A stretch of 64,000 bases of DNA, taken from Ailanthus altissimus. Its lineage: Eukaryota; Streptophyta; Magnoliopsida; Sapindales; Simaroubaceae. The position numbers were made by a program, and so were the translations under genes. Of this stretch, positions 21,108 through 32,814 are shown piece after piece (positions within the stretch are counted from its first letter, which is position 1; the number at the start of each line of letters is the position of its first letter). The DNA is taken from NCBI GenBank assembly GCA_946807835.1, contig OX327699.1:19208014-19272013 (forward strand). The letters are read 5' to 3'. Under the pieces are notes generated by a model. It was given only the letters and a program-made list of their open reading frames with translations. It was not told the DNA's origin and did no database searches.

Positions 21108-23822
21108 TGTAGTAACCAATATCCATAACCGGTAAGAATATGTATATTTATATATATAAATATACGTATTTTATTTGTATGTGGGTGATCCTTGATTTAT
21201 ATATTGTTATTAGTAGTGTTTTTATAGGTTAATGATATACTATTAGTATTGGGTTTATTTGCAAGACTTTGGAATTATTTTAGGGACCAAATTGTTATAC
21301 TTTGAAAGTTTTTGGGGTAAATTCGTAAATACCAAAAATTAGCCTCTTAGTATAAAAATACACTTTTGAACCCTAATTTACCATTTTTAGGTCGAGCTAC
21401 CCATTTTAAGAGAGAGAAGAGAGAAATAGAGGAGAGAGAAATAGGAGAAAAAGAAGAAAAAGAAGAAGAAATTGGAATTTTGAATTTCAAGAGGTATATC
21501 ATACGTATTTCTCAATTTATTGGTATTAATTAAGTTAATTCCTTTAAGTTTTGATTTCTGAAAATATGTATAATTGAGGATTTGTTATGTATTTCGTAAG
21601 ATCATATGAGAATTGATGATGATCTATAAGATAGTTTGATAAATCATGATGAATTGTGGAATTTCTGCTGGATAACCTCTTGATCTAGGAATTTTATAAA
21701 TTGTTGTGATTCGATTCTGATTTTGAATTTTGAGTATATGAAATTAGACATGTTTAGGATCATCTGAGACTTTGAATCGACTGAAAATCTCGGAAATTGA
21801 ATTTTTAGTGAATTTACCAAAATGACCCTGGAATTCTGAAAATTTCCTGTGTAAACAGTATGATACAGTGGAAAATAATTTTTGACCTACTGAATGATCT
21901 TCAAAAATTATGAATTTGTGGAATATGATAATTTTATATGTCTAATATGATATACTCGGAATTGAGAATTTAGATCAATGTGGTTGAAATGTTATGATTT
22001 TCTAAAGTATATCCGCTCATTACAGTATTTGATTAACAGATTTTTAAAGCTATGGAATAAAATAGTTTTAAAATATTTTTGGCAGTGATTTGGAAGAGAA
22101 ATATTTATCATGGACTGAGATATGTGTTAAGAGTAATTATGTGGTATTTTTATAATTTTTGAGTTAGTATATGATTTTATAAAATTGGGAGATTGAATAC
22201 TGTTCAGTAAGTATCTTGATCCTGTCAGGTTTGTAGTTTGGATTCGATGGTGTGTATGGAATGGATTGTGTAGGAATTTTGATATAATATTCATATATAA
22301 GAAGTATATATGAGTCAAGAATGATATATTCTGATTTCGGAGTAATTGGACATCATTTGATGTATTAGAAAATTTTGTTAAGTGTAAGTGGTCAAAATGA
22401 CAGGTTTTGAGAAACCAAGTATTTAGACCAATTTGATGTGATAAATGTATTGTGTATAATTTTGTAAGCTATTTAAAGTATTTTGTGTGAATTGTGAGGC
22501 TTATGAAAGGATTAATCTCCATTGATAGGTTAATGAGATTTAAGTCTTGTAGCTGAAAGTGTTAAGAGGTAAGTATACTAGACTTTTTACTGAAATCACA
22601 ATAAACATAGTAATTGTTTTGTATGATTTTGCAAATGGGGTTAAGAATATGTTTATGTTATGTCAAAGTATATTTTGATATGAAATGTGAATATATGTTT
22701 CTGAATGTGAGCATTGACATTGAGCATGGACATACATGTGTTTTTGTAAGTGAGCTTTCAAAATAAGATGTGTTTAATAAAGAAAGCTTTTGAAGTGTAA
22801 TATGTCCATGAGAAATATTTTGTATTTTGAGGGTACTTGAACTCACTGTTAACTTAGTAGGCATTTTATGTGATTTGTGGAGCCTTTATGTGTGGCCTTT
22901 CCTTTGGGATTGGTATATGTTATGTGTTCCGTATGTAGGGAGGATCCTATTGGTACCTAAAGGAAGAGTGAGTTATCACATTCGTGTGGTGGCGTATAGG
23001 TACATGTGAGAGGACTCACCGATGATCAGGGTGAGGGTTTGGCTTTTACCTTCGGGCATAAGCGTTATATATGTGTGATTTAAAGACCTCACTTGTACTA
23101 TTCCTCTCATACGGTATGTCACCTACGAGTGACATTTGGCTCATTATGTGATATGTGATATGTAAGTCCTACTAAGTAGTAGTTGAGTGATGGTATTCCT
23201 ATTATGTGTTTTGAAAGAATGTGTAAGCGCTTACATGATATGTGATTTGATAAGATTATGATTTTGATTGATAACAACATATCATACATATGCATTGTGT
23301 ACATATATGTATTTGTATTTGATATATGAAAAACTAGTATGCTTACTGAGTTTTATACTCATTATAGTTTATGGTGATTTCAGGTAAATAAGGTACATGT
23401 GTGCTTAGCGGATTTGGCAAGGCTTCTGCTGTTCCTTGGGTTCCCTAAGTTGTTAGGTTGCTAAGTGTTTCATTTGGGGACACGTGGGATAAAATATTTG
23501 ATTTGTCCCTGTTGAATAAATACTTATGTATTATTTTATTGTGTGTGGTTGGATTTAGTTTAAGTTTCACCAAGTGTAGTAATGGATTGATTTTAAGTAA
23601 GAATTTGCAATGAATATATTCTGGGCTTCCGGTAACAAAGTTGCTACTGGTGACGTAGTAGAGTGTTAATCTCTGAGAAAACTCTGCGTATCTCCGGTTT
23701 AGTAATTGTCCCAGTCATAATTCAATTGCTATAATTCTGAAAGAAATTAAAATGAATGTTTAAGTATTATTGAATGAATGTAAGTGATGTCGTGTGTCAG
23801 ATCTGTTGGGTCTGGGGCGTGA
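21108..23822 (+). repeat. 3' LTR of the chromovirus derivative
   Basis: Nearly identical to 14613-17328. Differences seen by eye include G/A near 21118, T/C near 21331 and one inserted T near 23469. It ends GGGGCGTGA and lacks the terminal CA, then runs into unrelated sequence, consistent with a deletion across the right junction. Confidence 0.93.
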
Positions 23823-24291
23823 ATTGGAATTAAACGTTTGCACAAGTGTTATATAAACCGAGTGAATTGGAATTATAGATTAGTTTTGGCAATTAAGAGT
23901 CATTTTTAGGTTAGAAGATAAATTCTGCTCTTTGGCTTTCTATTTCAAGAAAATTGTTTCGACTTTATAAAGAGAAAAAGTAAGAGAGTGAAATAAAATG
24001 GCTTAAGTGTTAAGTCTAAAACACTAAGACTAAATTCTGCAAATCTCAAGCTGCCATATAGCTTTCTAAGCCCATTGTAGTGAAGTTCTAAAATTGTTCA
24101 AGGGAATATTTCAAGGTGAGATTCTGAGCTCTAATTGTCCAACATCATCGTTGATTCATCAAAGGTATATTTAATTTTACTGAGATAGAATTGCCTATGT
24201 TAATGTGGTTTTTGAAATGCATTTTATGCTTCCGTTGTATGTTGTATGACATGTATTCGCATTTCACTACCTATCTACACACTCTCACACA

Positions 24292-24387
24292 CCCTTATAG
24301 AATAAAGGATTGGCCCTAGGGTAATCGCTAAATTTGTGCGGGGGATCAACTTCTACAAAACCACCAAAAGACCTTGTAAGGGGGATC
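24292..24387 (+). repeat. 38-40-bp minisatellite, segment 3
   Basis: Same array as 11290-11446, between L copies 2 and 3. Confidence 0.75.
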
Positions 24388-25940
24388 TGTTAAGGTCAGT
24401 GCTTACGTGACATCCCTGAATGTATATGTACTTGTATATTTATACTAGTGTACATTCCCATTAAATTGCTAATACCCATTTATATGGTATTATGCATGTA
24501 ACGTTACAGACATTGTAGATCTGAAAGAGTTCGAATCAGATCTAAAGAGTTTAGATAAGAGCTTATAATTAGCCACGCTGAGACATATAATTGCTAAATA
24601 TTAGCACAGTTAAGTGTTAGCTGGTTATAATACTCGACAGATCAAAGAGTTTGAGCCTTGTCTGTAATGGGACATAGACCTGAGAATATACTAGTAACTG
24701 CATAGTTGTAAGAGTTGCAATCGGGTGCCAGAAAATGCAAGTTGCGCAAGTATGTTCTTGAATAATTGCCCCTGATCTATTTTTGCCGATGCAGGTCTGT
24801 CGGTGGATACCTTTACATATAGATCAGCATATGTCGTACCTATTAAGTATAGATGGTCATTCCTGACCGACTGTGAGCTTGGAGCTCGTATTAATATATG
24901 GGTATCCAGTTAGGATTGGATATGGGACAGACTCACGAGGGCCTCTGATAGACAGCCAATGTAAGTCGTGAACGGAGGGTCCTCTCGAGTTGAGTAGTAT
25001 ATGTGGTCCTTTGACCTGAGTGCCACGGTGGGCTTGTAAGTGATCCACCATACTTTGGTTCCACGCATGTCACAGACGTTTCATGGTATGATCGCTGGGT
25101 GTCGCTGGGTATGGTTCGATGCTTATGGAGTCCGATGCATACAGATATGGAATCTGTCAGCTCCCATATGAAGTTTGATATCCAGATGCCTCGAGACTGT
25201 ATCTCAGAAAGTCTTGTGGCTACAAGCAATCATCCAGGGAAAGAGTTCCGACAGGGTGGAACAATATGGCAAAAGAGTTTGTGCATATTGTTCATTGAGA
25301 TACAAGTCTGGAGATAGGATATGGATGAGCACATAGGGATTTGACGGTGATAATCTATATCCCCGCACATCCAGGATATCATGACGGAAGGACTATACAT
25401 ATGCATTGTAACCTTAGCTTACATGGTTCAACGCGCTGATTTGTATATCCGTGATGTACGCGTATATCATTGCTCACGGACTCATGGAATAGTTTCATTT
25501 GACGAATCAGGCGTATGACCTAGGGAGTCCCATGACATGGAGTGTACTTGTTGTGCACTGAAGCAGCGTGCCCGATTAAATTGTTTAATCCAACAATATT
25601 CAGCAATACCACGGGAATGCATGTGTGTCTGTATTTAAGTATTAAATACAACAATTAGTTAATAATTGTTATTTACTAATTGTATAATGACACGTAGCGT
25701 ATTGTGGACCATCGGTTGAGTTTACCCAAGTGCACGCGAGTTGGTCTCCATGCGGACTCTAGGATAAACACGTGTATAACGTTACACGTTTAGTGAGTTC
25801 TCTAACTTTATTAATATATTAATGTGATTAATATATTTATTTATTGTATTTATTATAAAATTTATACTTTCGCTGCGTTAGGCAATAGACACAAGTGCAC
25901 ATGTATATACCCACATGCTTAAGATCCGACATCACCGACA
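24388..25940 (+). mobile_element. family L solo LTR, copy 3
   Basis: It starts TGTTAAGGTCAGTGCTTACG and ends CATCACCGACA. It is flanked by perfect GGATC duplications (24383-24387 and 25941-25945). At 1.55 kb it is shorter than copy 1, lacking part of the AT-rich 3' half. No interior remains. The perfect target duplication makes this the best-defined member of the family. Confidence 0.92.
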
Positions 25941-26240
25941 GGATCAACCCCTATAAGGCAATTGAAGACGTTGTATAGAGGATATACCCCCACAAGGTAA
26001 TCGCCCAAATTTGTGTGGGGGATTCACCTTTACAAAATTGTTAGCAGACCTTGTGTAAGAGATCCACCCTGACAAGGCAATTGAAGATCCTGTAAGAAGG
26101 ATTGGCCCCAAAAAGTAATCGACAAACTTATGTGGGGGATCAACCCTCATAAAACCATTAAAAAAACCTTATCAAGAGGATTGACCCCCACAAGGCAATT
26201 AAAGACCTTATACAAGGGGTTGATCCCCATAAAATAATTT
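25941..26240 (+). repeat. 38-40-bp minisatellite, segment 4
   Basis: The longest uninterrupted part of the array. It shows the three alternating subunits (CAAGGCAATTGAAGACC, AAGTAATCG-CAAACTT, CATAAAACCATTAAAAAACC types), each preceded by a GGATY-GACCC core. Confidence 0.8.
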
Positions 26241-26549
26241 AAGACCTTGTGCGAGGATTCTCAAGTCCTTCTATAAACTAAAAACTCAAAGCTTTAATGT
26301 GAATAATTCTAAAGCATCCTTAACCTACCATGTTCAAGACCTATGCCCAGGGGAGATATAAGGGTGCTCGCCAATTAACACCTAAACCCCTGGGGACTAA
26401 TAAGGATGCTTACCATCAACTAGGCCAAGGCTTACACTACCTAAACACCTTAAAATAGATCTAAAATTTGAGGGTAAAACTTTCAGTCCAAGAAAAATAA
26501 AGAAAGATTTAAGTATTAATAAGTTAATATGAAAATTACGGGGGACCCT
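26241..26549 (+). other. 3' non-coding end of the Tat-like element with polypurine tract
   Basis: No coding seen. TTACGGGGGACCCT at 26537-26549 is the polypurine tract immediately before the 3' LTR. Confidence 0.6.
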
Positions 26550-27061
26550 TGTTCCCTTTAGATTTTCAAGTCAACCATAATCCTAAAAAATAAGAGTCTT
26601 TATCCCTAAAATTGAGGAAATTTTTTTATCTTAATAAGGGGAGTTATTATCCCTTAAATCAAGAAATTAAATAAAGAAATTATTAACCTAAATTAATGTG
26701 AATTATGATCCTTTAAATTAAAAAAAAATATAAATCATGAAATGAATTCATTCAAATTAATTGTCTTCCTAAATAAAACCTATATAATGCTTAAAGAATG
26801 AAGGCTCTGTAGTAAGGAAGAAGGTCTTGGTTCTCTCCTCTTTCACTTTTATTTTTTATCTTGATATTTCTTTTATTTTTGGACTAACTTAAGTGTTAGA
26901 AGGTTTTTACTGGCATTCTCATTAGCCAAATCATAATCGATTTTTTATTTTGTAACACATAGCTCTATGGATCCACGTAAAAAATAGTTATAATAAATTT
27001 ATTTTTAAAAAAAATATAAATTTAATTTGTTGACTTAGGAGTTGTCCAAATTTTATGGTCA
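26550..27061 (+). repeat. 3' LTR of the Tat/Ogre-like element
   Basis: Partner of 7478-7939; begins TGTTCCCTTTAG and ends TATGGTCA. Confidence 0.78.
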
Positions 27062-27144
27062 ATAATTATAAACCCTTAACTTTAAATAATGGGACTATAA
27101 ACTATATTTTTGTGTTCTTGTTGCAGTTTTTTTATAAAAAAAAA

Positions 27145-27350
27145 TTAATGGCCACTTCCTCCACCAACACTGAATCTAGCTCTACTACCAAATCCATCAC
27201 TGCCGCCAACACCAAAATGTTCGCCATCACCACCACCAACTACACCTTTAACTCCATCAGCTCCAAATCCTTCATCAACACCTGTTCCATATCTAGCACT
27301 AATGTCACCATCGTGACTCAACCTTGTGCCTTTACTAAGGATGGGAAAAA
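27145..27350 (-). pseudogene. glycine-rich-protein-like remnant
   Basis: The minus frame contains GTGVDEGFGADGVKGVVGGG and GEHFGVGGSDGFGSRARFSV, ending GGGSGH before a stop at 27145. This is the composition of a plant glycine-rich protein. No start, signal peptide or partner exon is visible. A second Gly-rich minus-strand block lies at 29250-29640. The complementary plus-strand open frame is only its shadow. Confidence 0.4.
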
Positions 27351-27880
27351 AAAATCTGCACTTAGACTTGAACCTAAAAAAAAAATTCAAAAAGTTAGGT
27401 TTTTTTTTGTGCAGATTTTAATTTATTTTTTCTAAATCTCGGCTAGGTTTAAGTTTTTTTTTTAGATTCGAAAAATCTAGTTTGGAACCCAAATTGTTTC
27501 TTTGATTTTAATGAGTTTCTCTATGTTCGTGTAATCTAATTGTACTTTGACTGAATCTCTTCTCTCTCTCTCTCTCTTTTTCATCTCAACTCATACGATT
27601 ATACCAACTCACTGTCACTTATTCGTGGGTTTCGCATACCAACTTGCCTCTTCACCGGGTTTCTTTCTATTCGTGCAAGTATTTGTATTCTTATTGGACT
27701 ATCTAATGACTAAAGCCCTATTATTTTGATTAATGTTTGAATAATTAATGAGAAAAAGATGGTTCTTAGAGTTTTGGAAACTCACATGATAACGAATTTC
27801 TTATTTTGAATCGTTAGAATGTTCACCAAGTGTTTCAGTATTATTACTCCTTGTCTTCTTTGTAATAAGGTACATTATAA
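27351..27880. other. no gene recognised; short (CT)n tract
   Basis: AT-rich DNA with T-runs and a CTCTCTCTCTCTCTCT tract near 27562. A short hairpin-like pair (TCTGCAC ... GTGCAGA) occurs around 27354-27416. Confidence 0.4.
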
Positions 27881-29300
27881 CTAGGGATAACAAATTTCAG
27901 ATTTAGGTCTGAGTTTTGCTTAACCGGGATCTAGATCTCAGAACCCAAATCTAAATTTGGATTTTTTCTTGGTTACTAAAATTCAGGTTGTATCAAATTT
28001 TTTTTGGAGCTAGCTAGATCCAGATTTCAATCACAATAGGGTCTGGGTGCCCGAAACCCAAACTTTAACCTTCTTTTTAAAAGAAACAATTCAATTATAA
28101 TGACTAAAAACCTATAATATAGATAAAGAGTTGTAGTGATTAAATGAAGAGAAAACTTAATCCATAAATTCAAATTTTATAACAAAGATGTATATTGATT
28201 ATAAAGGTAGTAAAACATCCGTACCCAAAAAAGATTTGAAACGAAATTAACACAAACACACTTTAGCGATTTAACAAGTATGTTTCTCATAAATTCGAAT
28301 GAAAAAATTATTGTAGACGAAGACCACCGAACCCAAGAGTGGTTCATCTAATAGAAGTTGGGTTTGTTGATGTTAAAAATTTAGATTTTTAGATCAAAGT
28401 GTTAAGAATTCAAATTGTTAGATCGAAGTGGCTTTGGGTACTGTCATAAAGATTGGTTTTACATCATATTGGTAATGGTGAGATAGTAAATTTGGGACCT
28501 ATTCAAATGGAAAGTCTGCAAATCCTTTTCCAAAATATATAAGCCATGAAGGAATTAAAAAATATGCACATTACCTAAGATTACTATTTAACACAGGCCC
28601 ATTTTAGCGATTGCATCACTAAACCTATGCTTGAGCAGTTGATGTCCCTCAACCTATAAAACAATAACAATAGAGGGGTGAAAACTTATAGTTTAAAAAG
28701 AAATCAAGACCGATCATAGTCTATTCTACTCACAATAGTGGCTAATGGAGTACAAACAAAATAAATTATAAAAACTAACTTTTTTGTGCTTATTAGATGA
28801 GATGAGAGGAGACTGAGATGTAAGATGAGATGAGAGGAGATTAAGAGAGACAATGTAATTATAGTCTGTTATATGTAGCACAGAAAGAACGAGACTTGGA
28901 TAAAAATAAAACTCAGGTTTTGGGTTGGGTTTTTTTTAGTCCAAAAAAATATGAATCCCGTTTAGATTAAAAAAAATTTAAAACTTGGATTCGAAAAAAT
29001 TCAAAATTTCTACTCACAATAGACCCGATGTTTAATTTCAATGGTTGTTTATGGAAATGGGACCTTGCTCAAATTTTTATTTGTTGCAAAAGTCAGGAGT
29101 AAAATATTTAGCATGAATTATTTAATTTTTACTTCAATCAAGTATATTAATCCGAGATGTTGAGGTTAAAATGGCTATAGATAAAGATGCTAAGTTTAAA
29201 ATTAAAAAAAAAAAAACTAGATTGAAGTCTGAGTTTCGGGCCATCCAACCTGGCTTAAATTTTAATCTGAACCCGAATTTTGCCATCCTTAACCTCTATC
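27881..29300. mobile_element. possible non-autonomous hAT-like element
   Basis: CTAGGGATAACAAATTTCAG at 27881 and, on the opposite strand, AAGGATGGCAAAATTCGGGT ending near 29296 resemble the inverted ends of plant non-autonomous hAT elements. The interior repeats phrases such as AACCCAAATCTAAATTT without coding capacity. The inverted match is short and imperfect and no 8-bp duplication was confirmed. Confidence 0.3.
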
Positions 29301-29640
29301 AAGACCTCAACTGCCACCAAATCCTTCAATTAGATTATCTCCATGACCAAGCCTATTGCCACCACCAAAACCTTCCTCAACACCTTTACCTAAACCACCA
29401 TCACCACTAAGAATGCCTCTAGCTTCTCCACCTAGACCACCATGATGGCCAAGCCCTTTGCCATTGCCAAACATCCTCTAGCACCCCACTTAGCCCACTA
29501 TAATGACAAAGCCCTCCATCTTCACTTGGATCACCACCAGCTCCTCCATCGAGCTCCTCCATCGAGACCATTATGATGACCAAGCCCTCCACCACCACCT
29601 ACACCCCCCACTAGCCCATACCGTCTTGATCAGCTTCTTA
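29250..29640 (-). pseudogene. glycine-rich-protein-like remnant
   Basis: Read on the minus strand this gives Gly-rich phrases such as GLGHHGGLGGEARGILSG and GGLGKGVEEGFGGGNRLGHG with interspersed stops and frame changes. Same character as 27145-27350; probably decayed pieces of one gene family or a simple GGN-type repeat expansion. Confidence 0.4.
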
Positions 29641-30654
29641 CAAGCAGCCCTTAGATGAAGACAAGCTCGAGAATTCTAAAAAGTATCTATCTAGAATTAG
29701 GGCTAATGGTATAAGTTGTGAGAAGAGGCAACTCGTTATTTTTCAAAGTTTGTAAAAACAGGTTTGTTTTTAAAAGCTCTAAAGTAATAAATTTATTTAT
29801 TTTATTTATCACGTGAAATGGTGTCGTTTGTTAAAAATAAAATAATTTTACTTGTACAATAAAAAAATTCTAACATGAAAAAAAATTCCATATGCTTTTT
29901 AACCCAAACGCAGTTGTTTTACAACGCCAATAAATTGCTTTGGTTACAATTTTTTTATTAATTCTAATACTAGATTTTGGTACCTTTTGTCATAAATTAA
30001 TAATAGTATTTTTATGATAAAAAAATGTCATTACATTTTGATAGAATATTAATTTTAGAAAAATTTATATTATCTACCACAAACTTGTGATAGATTTTAA
30101 ATCTCATTAAAAAAATTACGTCACTAAAATTTTATTTTGTAGTAGTGAGCCCCTTGAGACACAATTTAATCAATTATAGGCTAAAATAAGAATTTGTTCT
30201 GACAATTGTGCCATCTAATGGTACTCATAATATAATATACTTAAAATAAGTAAAATTAAAAATAAAATAACTAAAATGATGGACTGCGAAGCTAATACAC
30301 GTTTTCTTTTTTTTTTTTATGCTCATACAAAGCTAATAAGCATCAGATATACCGCATCGCAGAGAAATTTTATATGTTTTCGTTAGTTGAGTGGTCATGA
30401 CCCAAGAAATGACCGTAAATGATAAAATATGGAAGATGCAAGAGATGTTTTAGTTTGTCTGTTGTCATACCACGTGAATTGTACTTATCCTGAGGCACTT
30501 CATAAGAGACCTTTACATCTTCTTCACTTCGGCGCATTTTATGAGAGTTTTTCAAGTATTCTCAATGCAATACATTTTTCTGATGAATTATTATTATTAT
30601 GGGTGGTAAATTGGCTGTACTTGGAGAAGTTCATAACCGTGGAAGGAACTTAGG
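29641..30654. other. AT-rich intergenic DNA, no gene recognised
   Basis: No supported coding frame or element end. Confidence 0.45.
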
Positions 30655-30880
30655 CCAGGCTTGGAAGCGGAGAACAGCTCGAAGGTAAAGGTTGACTACT
30701 GTCCCTTCAGTCATGTTTCTACCGTCAATCTCGTCTTCCTTCAAAGCCCTCAAATCTCTCACTCTCAAGCTTAAATTTTGTGCGCTCATCTCAAATGTCA
30801 GGTGAGGGGCCTACCGCCTATATATTCACCAATAACATTGTGTGAACCGTCCAACCATACACTATCTTCTAATGATCCAC
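30655..30880 (-). pseudogene. CYP81 remnant (scrambled exon 2 pieces)
   Basis: The minus strand holds a short match to the MTEGT segment near the end of CYP81 exon 2 (about 30685-30715). A further match to the segment coding MLLVN (CACCAATAACATTGTG, about 30825-30840) is separated and shortened. No heme-binding region remains. Called only because intact relatives lie nearby in the same orientation. Confidence 0.35.
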
Positions 30881-31429
30881 GTGGAGGATGTGGAAATTGG
30901 TAATGCCCTTTACATAAGCGTATTTAAATAAAAGTATTAAAAAAAAAAATTTAAATAGGGCAAGGGGACCATAAGACTAAGAGAAGCGGTCCTTATCGTC
31001 CACGTTTTATATCAATTGGGACAAAAGCTTGAAAGAGAAATTGTTTTATATTTGGAAATTGATAATATAACGATTGACGTGAGGTTAGATACAGGTTGTT
31101 TTTTAGGAAATAATTTAGTATCAATATTATTTGATATTCTTACCTACCAAACATGAATAATCATTAAGTAAGAGATATAAATTAATTAATACATCTGCTA
31201 AACATGTATATCAATAATAAAGATGCAACACGCTAAAGATTTCCTAGAAGTCTACCCATCATGAACTAGTCAACATTTTTTATCCATCATAAATTTTCAG
31301 AAATTTTTTAAGCACTTGTAATTGCTTACTACTTAACGTGTATATTGTTATCTTTTTGAACATTGGAATTATTTCAGCATCTTCTTATTGCAACACTTGC
31401 ATATGGATCACCTGATCAGCTGGTCTAGA

Positions 31430-32010
31430 ACCCAAATTGGCTCAAACTTGAGAAAGAAAATTAAGCGTGGATGGCGTTTAGCTGTCAATGGCTGAGCCTT
31501 GCGAATAGTGAGTGCAATACCGTCTGTCATGTCCACCATTTCATGATCCATCCTATTCCTCTCCCACTCAAAGCACTAAATCGATATTTCTAATGCTACT
31601 CCGACCATTCTCAATCTCAATCCTTCTCCAGGACACCCCCTCCTTTCTGACCCAAATGGCATCAATTTGAACCCATTTCTGGCACCATATAGCTCCTCAA
31701 AACTCTCTGGCTTGAACTTCCTTAGACCTACCCAAATATCGGGATCATTTTCTATGCCCCGGATATTAACCAACGATATTCTTACAACGTGGAATGTTGT
31801 AACCTAACACACACTCATCCGATGATTCGTGACTCATGACGTAGTAGCATTGGCACTGGTCCTACTGGAAGGTACATGCGATCGAATAATTTCGTTTGTG
31901 ATGCTACTAAGTATATGGAAGCTGGGCCCGTATCTATTCATCAGTCAGACGCCACGTCCCACTCAGTTGTCGATTTCTTTCTGAGCCTCCTTTAGGACTT
32001 TCCGACTCTT
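31430..32010 (-). pseudogene. CYP81-type P450 pseudogene (exon 2)
   Basis: Exon 2 homology runs from the AQKEID segment (about 31985) to KAQPLTAKRHPR (about 31450). The heme loop FGSERRGCPGEG is present with its Cys. The PERF region is degraded (KPESFEELYG), the region corresponding to the ExxR helix is shifted and contains stops, and a TAG follows ALEIS at 31576. The last part, MVDMTDGIALTIRKAQP, is in another frame. No exon 1 was found upstream before the next intact gene. Non-functional tandem relic. Confidence 0.8.
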
Positions 32011-32814
32011 TAGAGACATCGCTAAAATAGTAAAAACCTCGGACAATGTTATTCATCAAAAACGGGTCTCTCTCAGTATCCTTCTAACACTCAAAAACTC
32101 TGAGGCTCGACAATCCAAAAAAAAACTATGAGGCTCGAATGTCTTTAATCTGATATTATAAGAATATAAAAAACCCTTTGAAAAATTCAAACTTCAAATA
32201 TTTGTACCACTTCACAACATTTATGAAATGAATTAATTTACAGTTACACAACAAAAAATTATGATACGAATATAAGCATTCAAATATTTTATATCATTTC
32301 ACAAGATTTTATCAAATAAACTAATTATTAATATACGCACAAGATTTTTTTTATATAATCATTTTAAAATAACACAAGAGCTTATTTTATACAAAATTAT
32401 TTTATCATACTTCCAGTTATTTACAGGTTTCACTTTTTTGTTATATGTTCTCACTTTTTTAGTACATGTTTTGATAAAAAAAAAACCTATAACTTGTAAA
32501 TTCACAATATATATGGTGTTTTTATAATTATATTCAAACTATTTGTAATTCTCAACCATGGCTTGAAATTTTAACAAGAGCACCCACAACTCTCTCTCTC
32601 TCTATAAGTTAGGACATGTAACAAAAAATTTAAATGTGAATAAAAAATTTGAAACATATAGTAAAAAGCAAATAAGATTATACATTCATATATTTGATAG
32701 TTTTATCCTTTTCTACTACTTAATATTATGTAGGCAATAATAATAACTTGGCTTAAAATACATCACATTGCCTCGCTTAGTGGAGGTTTATTGAGAATAG
32801 TAAAATAAAATACT
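32011..32814. other. AT-rich intergenic DNA, no gene recognised
   Basis: Spacer between the CYP81 pseudogene and the intact gene; contains a (CT)n tract near 32591. Confidence 0.5.

Larger units (their letters stand above)
14613..23822 (+). mobile_element. Tekay/Del-like chromovirus derivative carrying antisense cargo
   Basis: It has 2.7-kb direct LTRs (14613-17328; 21108-23822), a tRNA-Met primer site at 17337 and a polypurine tract AAGGAGGGGAGAA just before the 3' LTR. Just before that tract is a decayed chromovirus pol end on the plus strand. The LTRs differ at only about ten positions by eye in 2.7 kb, so insertion is recent. The interior (3.78 kb) lacks gag, protease, reverse transcriptase and integrase core. 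Its bulk is antisense: a LOG gene copy (17774-18427) and an open 362-codon frame tied to a caulimovirid-like RNase H remnant (19097-20450). A non-autonomous element of LARD type that acquired foreign sequence is the best reading. Confidence 0.85.
14012..24291 (+). mobile_element. family L LTR copy 2, split by a chromovirus derivative
   Basis: The left part (14012-14612) begins TGTTAGAGATGG and follows the L consensus to AGAAAGTCTTAT. The right part (about 23823-24291) resumes near the 3' end of the L consensus (GTTCTAAAATTGTTCAAG... near 24090) and ends CTCTCACACA. About 0.9 kb of L sequence between these points is missing, as are the last two bases of the inserted element, so a deletion removed the right junction. 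The right boundary and target duplication are uncertain. Confidence 0.75.
7478..27061 (+). mobile_element. Tat/Ogre-like Ty3/gypsy element, shell of a nested complex
   Basis: Two direct repeats, 7478-7939 and 26550-27061, begin TGTTCC and end GTCA. They are flanked by ACAAT (7473-7477) and ATAAT (27062-27066), a likely 5-bp target duplication with one change. A tRNA-Arg-like primer site follows the left LTR and a G-rich polypurine tract precedes the right one. Tandem repeats upstream of the 3' LTR are a habit of this lineage. I find no gag or pol reading frame in its own DNA, so it is either a non-autonomous derivative or heavily deleted. It contains three L-family LTRs and a further element, which explains its 19.6-kb span. 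Confidence 0.7.

Noticed and set aside
27055..27435. 126-codon Ser/Thr/Asn-rich plus-strand frame
   Set aside because: It is the complement of the Gly-rich minus-strand remnant, and begins within the Tat-like LTR boundary.
30370..30653. Overlapping 61- and 74-codon frames
   Set aside because: Opposite-strand shadows of one another with no recognised features.
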